Shown here: one piece after another, positions 52,396-58,080 of the stretch | How positions within the stretch are numbered: position 1 is the stretch's first letter | How the letters are laid out: each line of letters opens with the position of its first letter | From: an uncultured Bacteroidales bacterium | GTDB lineage: Bacteria > Bacteroidota > Bacteroidia > Bacteroidales > Bacteroidaceae | NCBI GenBank assembly: GCA_902801325.1 | Contig: CADCHQ010000021.1 | Span: 1-58,080, forward strand | DNA: 58,080 nucleotides | Reading direction: 5' to 3' | Notes under the pieces: generated by a model | Told to the model about the DNA's origin: nothing | Databases searched by the model: none | What the model saw: only the letters and a program-made list of their open reading frames with translations | Made by a program: the position numbers and the translations under genes

Positions 52396-53904
52396 ATGAG
52401 CACATTCCAGATTATACTCAACGGGGTGCTGGCCTTAATGGTGCTGGCAGGCATAGCCATGATGAGTCGTGTGCGAACGGCTGTCGTGGGTAATCTGCTT
52501 TCGGCATTGGCGTTGCTCATAGGTGTGGTGATGACGATAAATGGCTTGTGCATCGGTGCCTTGCCTATGGTGTGCATAGCTTTGCTGGTAGGCGCACTGA
52601 TAGGCGGAGTGATGGCTCGCCGCGTGCAGATGATACAGATGCCTCAGACCGTTGCCTTGTTCAACGGGTTGGGAGGTGGCGCATCGGCATTGGTGGGATG
52701 TCTTACGGCGTTAGGCATAGGTCTTCCTGCTGACGTGGCTCATCCTTCTTTTGTGAAGATAACCGCCTTATTGGCTGTGGCCATAGGTATGATTACACTG
52801 GTGGGCAGTCTCGTAGCCGCTGGCAAACTTCATCGCCTGCTTCCGCAAAAGCCTTTGGTCTGGCCAGCACATGGGTTTCTTACCCTGCTGTGGCTCATCC
52901 TTACAATTGTAGGCATGTTATTTTACAATTGGACAATTTTACAATTGGACAATTGCATATTCCTCTTCTTAACAGTAATCGCGTCTTCATTGTTTGGCCT
53001 TTACTTCTCTATTCGCGTAGGAGGTGCCGATATGCCCATCACCATCTCCTTGCTCAACTCCCTGTCAGGAGTCGCAGGCGCTATTGCAGGTATGGCCATC
53101 AGTGATGTTTTCCTCGTGTCCGTAGGAGGAATCGTAGGTGCCTCAGGCCTCTTGCTCACGCAAATTATGTGCCGAGCCATGAATCGCAGTCTATGGAGCA
53201 TTCTCTTAGGCACTACCCGCAAACCTGTTGACTCTCACTCCTCATCCACTGCTTGTGATGAGCATTTAATCCAAAGAATTATGGACTTAGAAAAAAGAAT
53301 ACAAGAACTGGAAGCCCTTGTCCGCAATCTGGAAGAGAGGGTTAGCGTGTTGAACGAACAAGTGGCTCAGGTGGAGCAGAAACCTGTCGAGGAGGCCCCA
53401 ACGGCTGCCTCTGTGCTGTCGAAAGCAAGCGATGTCATCATCGTGCCGGGCTACGGAATGGCCTTGGCTCAGGCTCAGCATCAGGTTCGCCAGTTGGCCG
53501 ATTGCCTCGAGAGCCGTGGTGCACGAGTACGCTATGCCATTCATCCTGTAGCCGGTCGCATGCCTGGTCACATGAACGTCCTGTTGGCCGAGGCCGATGT
53601 CGATTACGAGAAACTCTACGAGATGGAGGCCATCAACGATCAGTTTGCCTCGTGCGATGCTGTAGTCGTCATTGGTGCCAACGATGTGCTTAATCCTGCC
53701 GCACGTGAGGCAGAGGGGACTCCGATTTACGGAATGCCCGTGCTGAACGTCGATCAAGCGCCAGAGGTTATCATCTGCAACTTCGACCTGAAACCAGGTT
53801 ATGCAGGCGTTGAGAATCCGCTTTATACGCGAGAGAAGGGCGTCTATCTGGAACTGGGTGATGCGAAGGAGACATTGACGCGGCTCATAAGCGAAATCAA
53901 GTGA
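52396..53904 (+). CDS. pntB: NAD(P) transhydrogenase subunit beta
   Basis: 502 residues, longer than the usual about 460. The N-terminal 290 residues form the membrane domain (about nine segments). A coiled coil (LEKRIQELEALVRNLEERVS) links it to the NADP(H)-binding domain III (DVIIVPGYGMALAQAQHQV, GRMPGHMNVLLAEADVDY, VVVIGANDVLNPAAREAEGT). A short tandem repeat (52921-52956) is read in frame as FYNWTILQLDN between two membrane segments, and may contribute to the extra length. All NADP-site motifs are intact, so the protein is probably functional. Confidence 0.94.
   Translation: MSTFQIILNGVLALMVLAGIAMMSRVRTAVVGNLLSALALLIGVVMTINGLCIGALPMVCIALLVGALIGGVMARRVQMIQMPQTVALFNGLGGGASALVGCLTALGIGLPADVAHPSFVKITALLAVAIGMITLVGSLVAAGKLHRLLPQKPLVWPAHGFLTLLWLILTIVGMLFYNWTILQLDNCIFLFLTVIASSLFGLYFSIRVGGADMPITISLLNSLSGVAGAIAGMAISDVFLVSVGGIVGASGLLLTQIMCRAMNRSLWSILLGTTRKPVDSHSSSTACDEHLIQRIMDLEKRIQELEALVRNLEERVSVLNEQVAQVEQKPVEEAPTAASVLSKASDVIIVPGYGMALAQAQHQVRQLADCLESRGARVRYAIHPVAGRMPGHMNVLLAEADVDYEKLYEMEAINDQFASCDAVVVIGANDVLNPAAREAEGTPIYGMPVLNVDQAPEVIICNFDLKPGYAGVENPLYTREKGVYLELGDAKETLTRLISEIK
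52921..52956. repeat. In-frame 16-nt tandem repeat in pntB
   Basis: Two exact copies of TTTTACAATTGGACAA followed by TTGC. Confidence 0.85.
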
Positions 53905-53911
53905 CCTGATA

Positions 53912-53992
53912 AGGGTTTAATGTTTAAGAGTTTAACGTTTAACGGTTAGTGAGATTCATTCTGAATCATCGAATCTTGAATTTTGAATTAAC
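53912..53992. repeat. Tandem repeats upstream of rocD
   Basis: GTTTAATGTTTAAGAGTTTAACG-type 8-9 nt units followed by ATCGAATCTTGAATTTTGAATT. No TAnnTTTG box is visible in the 106-bp gap. Confidence 0.6.
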
Positions 53993-54010
53993 TTAACAAT
54001 ATATATAATA

Positions 54011-55261
54011 ATGAATACAACAAACTCACCTGCTCAGACGACTGCCAGCCAGCATCTGATGAGTCTTGAAGAGCGATATGGCGCTCACAACTATCACCCC
54101 CTGCCAGTGGTGCTTCATCGAGGCAAGGACATTTATGTGTGGGATGTCGAAGGGAAGCAATATTTCGACTTCCTTTCGTCCTATTCTGCTGTGAATCAGG
54201 GTCATTGCCACCCGCGCATTGTTAAGGCTTTGAAGGATCAGGCCGACAAACTCTGCCTTACCTCGCGTGCCTTCTATAACGATGCCTTGTGTGAGTACGA
54301 GCAATTCATCCACGAATACTTCGGATATGACCGCGTTCTGCCCATGAATACGGGTGCAGAGGGCGTGGAAACAGCCTTGAAACTGGCTCGACGCTGGGGT
54401 GCAGTGAAGAAGGGTATTCCCAACGACAAGATTAAGGTCATCTGCTGTGAAGGCAACTTTCATGGTCGCACCGTTACGGTTATAACCATGAGCAACGATC
54501 CCAGTTCGTATGACAAATATGGTCCGCTTACTCCCGGCTTCATCCGCATTCCCTACAACGATGTTGAAGCCTTGCGCCGTGCTCTCGACGAGTATGGCGA
54601 GGAAGTTTGTGCCTTCATTGCCGAACCCATTCAAGGCGAGGCAGGCGTCTTTGTTCCAGATGATGGATACCTGAAACAATGCTTCGACCTGTGTCATCAG
54701 CACAATGTCCTGCTCATAGCCGATGAGGTGCAGACGGGTATAGCCCGAACCGGTCGCATGCTTTGTTCCGAACACGACGGCGTGCGTCCTGACATTGTCG
54801 TTCTGGGCAAGGCTTTGGGTGGTGGCGTACTGCCTGTTTCCGCTTGCTTGGCCGACGACGACATCATGCTGAACATCCATCCGGGCGAGCACGGTTCCAC
54901 ATTCGGAGGCTTCCCCTTGGCCGCTCGTGTGGCAGTAGAGGCCTTGAAGGTGGTCAAGGACGAACATCTGGTGGAGAATGCTGAACGCATGGGACGCATC
55001 TTCCGCGAGGAGGTAAAGAAGATAGACTCTCCATTCATCGAACAAGTGCGCGGACGCGGTTTGCTCAATGCCATCGTTACCCGTCCCGTCAACGGTCGCA
55101 CGGCTTGGGACATCTGCATTCGCATGATGGAGAAGGGACTTTTGGCAAAGCCAACGCACGACCACATCATCCGCTTCGCACCACCTCTGACGATTACTGA
55201 GGACGCACTTATGAAGGCCATTGCCATCATACGCGAAACCTTTGAGGAGTTCAGCGCTTAA
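54011..55261 (+). CDS. rocD: Ornithine aminotransferase
   Basis: 416 residues, class III PLP aminotransferase. It moves the delta-amino group of ornithine to 2-oxoglutarate, giving glutamate gamma-semialdehyde, which cyclises to P5C. Marks: [75 protein letters not shown], and the PLP-binding lysine in [16 protein letters not shown]. It is the first gene of a rocD-ctlX-arcA run. Confidence 0.95.
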   Translation: MNTTNSPAQTTASQHLMSLEERYGAHNYHPLPVVLHRGKDIYVWDVEGKQYFDFLSSYSAVNQGHCHPRIVKALKDQADKLCLTSRAFYNDALCEYEQFIHEYFGYDRVLPMNTGAEGVETALKLARRWGAVKKGIPNDKIKVICCEGNFHGRTVTVITMSNDPSSYDKYGPLTPGFIRIPYNDVEALRRALDEYGEEVCAFIAEPIQGEAGVFVPDDGYLKQCFDLCHQHNVLLIADEVQTGIARTGRMLCSEHDGVRPDIVVLGKALGGGVLPVSACLADDDIMLNIHPGEHGSTFGGFPLAARVAVEALKVVKDEHLVENAERMGRIFREEVKKIDSPFIEQVRGRGLLNAIVTRPVNGRTAWDICIRMMEKGLLAKPTHDHIIRFAPPLTITEDALMKAIAIIRETFEEFSA

Positions 55262-55272
55262 CATTCGTGCCT

Positions 55273-56196
55273 ATGCAGACGACCAATCATCTCTTGATGG
55301 TCCGACCCGTGCGCTTTGCCTTCAACGACGAAACGGCTTCGAACAATGCCTTCCAGCAAAGGAGCAAGTCGGCCGATGAGGCTTTGCACACCCAACGCGA
55401 AGCCATCAGCGAATTCGATGCCTATGTGGCTTTATTGCGCGAAAACGGCGTCGTAGTCGAGGTGTTGCAAGACACTCCCGAACCCTTTACGCCCGATTCC
55501 ATCTTCCCCAACAATTGTTTCTCCACTCACATCGACGAGGAAGGGCGCACGACGTTGGTGCTTTATCCCATGTATGCCCCTAATCGTCGCATTGAACGGA
55601 CAAAGTTGAGAGCGCTGTTGGACACGATGCAGTGGGACCGTGTTGTCGATCTCACTCATTGGGAACAGCGTGGGCAATTCCTCGAGGGAACGGGTTCGTT
55701 CGTGCTCGATCGCGTGCATCATGTAGCCTATGCCTGTCGTTCGCCGCGTACCAGCGAGGTCGTAATCAAGGAATGGGCCGAGACGATGGGCTATGACTAT
55801 CTGCTTTTCGATTGCACGGACGCGCACGGCACACCTGTCTATCACACCAATGTGGTCATGAATGTTGGCACGAACAAGGCTGTGGTTTGTCTCGAATCCA
55901 TCCGCGACGACGGACAACGCCGTCAGTTGCTGCAAAGGCTTGAGAAGGGTGGGAAACTGGTTGTTTCTATTTCACTCAGTCAGATGCAGCAGTTTGCCGG
56001 CAATATGTTGGAAGTGCAGAATACCGATGGTCAGCGCTTTCTCGTAATGAGTCAGACGGCCTATCGCTCGCTTGCCCCTCGGCAAATCGAGGCCATTCAG
56101 CAAGATACGCCTATCCTTTCGTCCGACCTTTCCTGCATCGAAAAGGCTGGTGGTGGTAGTGCCCGTTGCATGCTTGCAGAGTTGTATGTTCCTTGA
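55273..56196 (+). CDS. ctlX: Citrulline hydrolase of the CtlX type (arginine deiminase-related)
   Basis: 307 residues, guanidino-group-modifying (amidinotransferase) fold. CtlX in Bacteroidetes hydrolyses citrulline to ornithine, CO2 and ammonia. Visible: LLMVRPVRFAFNDETASNNAF, the substrate-site FTPDSIFPNNCFSTH, GQFLEGTGSFVLDR, VYHTNVVMNVG with the catalytic-type His, and the C-terminal Cys loop GGGSARCMLAE. The start at 55273 (MQTTNHL) is preferred to a GTG at 55267. It lies 11 nt after rocD, whose substrate it makes. Confidence 0.9.
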   Translation: MQTTNHLLMVRPVRFAFNDETASNNAFQQRSKSADEALHTQREAISEFDAYVALLRENGVVVEVLQDTPEPFTPDSIFPNNCFSTHIDEEGRTTLVLYPMYAPNRRIERTKLRALLDTMQWDRVVDLTHWEQRGQFLEGTGSFVLDRVHHVAYACRSPRTSEVVIKEWAETMGYDYLLFDCTDAHGTPVYHTNVVMNVGTNKAVVCLESIRDDGQRRQLLQRLEKGGKLVVSISLSQMQQFAGNMLEVQNTDGQRFLVMSQTAYRSLAPRQIEAIQQDTPILSSDLSCIEKAGGGSARCMLAELYVP

Positions 56197-56427
56197 ACCT
56201 ATGTTCATCGTTAATCGTGCCTATATTCGATGCGACTCGAACCTATGTTCAACGTCAATCGTGCCTATGTTCGATGCGACTCGAACCTATGTTCAACGTC
56301 AATCGTGCCTGAGGCCTTCCGGGATAACCCCTAAGGCCTTCCGAGATAACCCCTAGGCCTTCCGAAATAACCCCTAGGCCTTTTCCAATAACCCCTAGGC
56401 CTTTTCCAATAACCCCTAGGCCTTCCA
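56195..56427. repeat. 21-22 nt periodic array 3 (about eleven units)
   Basis: Five 22-nt units alternate GAACCTATGTTCAACGTC.. and GTGCCTATGTTCGATGCG.. (44-nt super-period). These are followed by about six 21-22 nt units close to AACCCCTAGGCCTTCCGAAAT. The array fills most of the 274-bp gap between ctlX and arcA. Confidence 0.9.
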
Positions 56428-56466
56428 TTCTTAATTCTTCATTCATAATTCTTCACTCTTCATTCT
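56428..56466. repeat. ATTCTTCATTC-type tandem array
   Basis: CATTCTTAATTCTTCATTCATAATTCTTCACTCTTCATTC. It lies between array 3 and the arcA start. Confidence 0.7.
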
Positions 56467-56470
56467 AAAC

Positions 56471-57724
56471 ATGCTAAAACCTTGTAAAGTTAATGTTTCC
56501 TCCGAGACGGGTCACCTGCGAGCCGTGCTGCTTCGTAGACCTGGAATTGAGGTCGAACGCATGACGCCCCTCAATGCTGCAGAGGCACTATATAGCGATA
56601 TCCTGGAAAAGAATACTGTCGACCACGAATATGCCCTTTTTAGTGGGGTACTCGAACGCTGGACGCAAGTTTATTATGTGCGCGACATCCTGAAAACGGT
56701 TCTGGACAATTACGACGAGCGCAAGCATCTGGTCATCGAAAGCCTTCGGCACGACAGGCGCATCTCCCAGCAACAGCAGGTTGTGGAAAGCCTTTTCGAA
56801 CGGCTGATGTCACTTTCCAGCGCCGAACTGGCAAAGGTCCTCATCGAGGGATATGAGCGCGAACATTGGGATGGATTCTCTGACGATCGCTATCTGCTGA
56901 AGCCGCTCTACAACCTGCTCTTCACTCGCGATGCTTCCTCCACGATTTACAATCGTGTCCTCATCAATTCCATGAGTTTCGAAGTGCGCGAACGCGAGAC
57001 ACTCATCTATGATGCTATCTTCCGCAACTTCTTCGGAGTGGAGATGCTGAATGCTACTTCGCGGAATCCTTGGGCCAGGACCGAAGGCGGCGACATACAC
57101 ATTGCCTCGCCCGACCTCCTGTGTGTTGGCGAGGGTATTCGCACGAATGCCAAGGGTATCGATTACCTTGCACAGACCTTCGCACGAGAGCGCGAACACT
57201 TCAACATTCTTGTTCAGGAACTGCCGCGAAAGCCTGAATCGTTCATCCATCTCGATATGGTCTTCACCTTCCTCTCGCGTCACCATTGCATGGCCTTCGA
57301 ACCGATGTTGCGCCAACAAGGCATTTTTGCCAACAAGGCAACTACCCTCATTCACATCGAAGGTGGACGCATCACCTATCATCAAAAGCCCGATATGCTC
57401 ACAGCCCTGCGGCAATTGGGATGGGAGATAGAGCCCATTCTTTGCGGAGGCATAGACTCGTGGACGCAATTGCGCGAACAATGGCATAGTGGTGCAAATT
57501 TCTTTGCTCTTGGCGAAGGTCGAGTCATGGGGTATCGGCGTAATGCATACACGTTGGACGCGCTTTCGCGAGCAGGTTTCTCCATACTCAATGCCGAAGA
57601 CATCGTTGCTGGGCGTGTCGACATGAACCAATATCCGCGTTTCGTAGCCGCTTTCCCCGGTTCTGAACTCCCTCGTGCCGGAGGTGGTGCCCGTTGTATG
57701 ACAATGCCGATCCTTCGCGACTAA
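56471..57724 (+). CDS. arcA: Arginine deiminase
   Basis: 417 residues. It hydrolyses arginine to citrulline and ammonia. Family marks: HLRAVLLRRPGIEVERMTPL, the substrate-binding LLFTRDASSTIYN, ARTEGGDIHIASPDLLCVGE, FIHLDMVFTFLSRHHCM with the catalytic His, and the nucleophile Cys in RAGGGARCMTMPI near 410. No ornithine carbamoyltransferase or carbamate kinase is nearby, so the classical ATP-yielding ADI pathway is not encoded here; citrulline instead can go to CtlX. The start at 56471 (MLKPCKVNVSSETG) follows the tandem repeat. Confidence 0.95.
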   Translation: MLKPCKVNVSSETGHLRAVLLRRPGIEVERMTPLNAAEALYSDILEKNTVDHEYALFSGVLERWTQVYYVRDILKTVLDNYDERKHLVIESLRHDRRISQQQQVVESLFERLMSLSSAELAKVLIEGYEREHWDGFSDDRYLLKPLYNLLFTRDASSTIYNRVLINSMSFEVRERETLIYDAIFRNFFGVEMLNATSRNPWARTEGGDIHIASPDLLCVGEGIRTNAKGIDYLAQTFAREREHFNILVQELPRKPESFIHLDMVFTFLSRHHCMAFEPMLRQQGIFANKATTLIHIEGGRITYHQKPDMLTALRQLGWEIEPILCGGIDSWTQLREQWHSGANFFALGEGRVMGYRRNAYTLDALSRAGFSILNAEDIVAGRVDMNQYPRFVAAFPGSELPRAGGGARCMTMPILRD

Positions 57725-57811
57725 GTTCGTGTATTTTCTCACGGATTCTTGTCTATTTGATGATGCTAACATGCTGTTTTAGGTACTTTTGCTAGAAAAT
57801 TTTCAAAATTA

Positions 57812-57843
57812 TTTGGCGTTTTGCTCGCTTATTCGTACCTTTG
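57812..57843 (+). promoter_or_regulatory. Promoter of tRNA-Ser
   Basis: TTTG (57812-57815), 20 nt, TACCTTTG (57836-57843), with spacer sequence shared with the promoter at 25107-25138. Confidence 0.8.
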
Positions 57844-57882
57844 CACTCGCTTTCGGAGGAAAGCCTCTCATTGAGAGAGTTC

Positions 57883-57967
57883 GGAGAGATGGTAGAGTGG
57901 TCGATTACACCGGTCTTGAAAACCGGCGTGCTGAGAGGCACCGGGGGTTCGAATCCCTCTCTCTCCG
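57883..57967 (+). tRNA. tRNA-Ser, anticodon UGA
   Basis: 85 nt, class II with a long variable arm (CGTGCTGAGAGGCACC). The acceptor stem GGAGAGA/TCTCTCC pairs perfectly, with discriminator G. The anticodon loop CTTGAAA gives UGA. CCA is not encoded. Confidence 0.95.
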
Positions 57968-58002
57968 CAATATCACTTGACTATCAGTGATTTACGAGAT
58001 TT

Positions 58003-58049
58003 ACACCCAATTTTACACCCAAAAATGTAAGATTGGGTGTTTTCTTTTT
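58003..58049 (+). terminator. Terminator after tRNA-Ser
   Basis: ACACCCAA-T-TTTACA pairs with TGTAAGA-TTGGGTGT, followed by TTTTCTTTTT. Confidence 0.75.
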
Positions 58050-58080
58050 AATAGGCCAGAAGGTAGCATAAATCCGCTGA

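Noticed and set aside
56195..56427. CRISPR array
   Set aside because: Units follow each other without unique spacers and are too short; no cas genes are near.
56255..56446. Minus-strand open frame encoding a GLGVIGK-type heptapeptide repeat
   Set aside because: A 21-nt repeat automatically gives a seven-residue periodic frame. There is no promoter or conserved start, and the array occurs elsewhere without an open frame.
57883..58080. tRNA-Ser as an integration site of a mobile element
   Set aside because: tRNA-Ser genes often serve this way, but no integrase and no repeated tRNA 3' end are visible before the window stops.

Overview
The window looks like a chromosomal segment of a gut- or rumen-type Bacteroidales bacterium, most probably Prevotellaceae. 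The evidence is the many Bacteroidetes promoters (TTTG, 19-21 nt, TAnnTTTG), secreted proteins with type IX-like C-terminal sorting tails, GH92 and GH3 glycosidases, a split PntA, the CtlX/RocD/arginine deiminase set, and the lack of tRNA-encoded CCA ends. No species can be named from the sequence alone.

Layout. 1-9.2 kb (minus strand): an ECF sigma factor, its probable anti-sigma factor, a small secreted protein and a very large MG2-like secreted protein form one operon; a second MG2-like gene downstream, with its own promoter, is broken by a frame-shifting deletion. 9.3-12 kb: pyrE, an SRPBCC-fold protein, a CxxC lipoprotein, a strongly structured spacer and tRNA-Leu. 12-25 kb: a large modular secreted protein, rsmA plus a flippase-like membrane protein, a CotH/lamin-tail surface protein, and a 1248-residue GT2-HIT/DUF4922-SpoIID fusion. 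25-30 kb: divergent GH92 and GH3 glycosidases. 30-34 kb: a PutA-type proline and P5C dehydrogenase. 34-42 kb: L-rhamnose catabolism (rhaB, rhaA, an MFS transporter, an M16 protease, rhaD). 42-48.5 kb: a block with degraded sigma/TonB-receptor pieces, a GDPD, an intact sigma/FecR-like/outer-membrane-receptor module and a phage BRO-N fragment, bracketed by a direct repeat of the rhaD 3' end. 48.5-58 kb: rhaM, a Y-family polymerase with a YolD-like partner, the pntAA-pntAB-pntB transhydrogenase, rocD-ctlX-arcA for arginine/citrulline breakdown, and tRNA-Ser.

Pathways. ArcA, CtlX, RocD and the P5C dehydrogenase half of PutA together give arginine to citrulline to ornithine to glutamate semialdehyde/P5C to glutamate, and the transhydrogenase could couple the resulting NADH and NADPH pools. 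RhaM, RhaA, RhaB and RhaD give rhamnose to dihydroxyacetone phosphate and lactaldehyde.

The most unusual content is repetitive DNA. I see four kinds: (1) GC-rich palindromic elements, three of them full-length at about 115 bp, several lying in frame inside genes; (2) short tandem arrays of 7-16 nt units, often next to a palindromic element and also in frame in genes, including pntB and the GT2 fusion; (3) 21-22 nt periodic arrays built around AACCCCTAGGCCTT at three intergenic sites; (4) promoter-bearing repeats in which even the spacer is conserved. Together they suggest active small-repeat proliferation that reshapes proteins, start codons and promoters.
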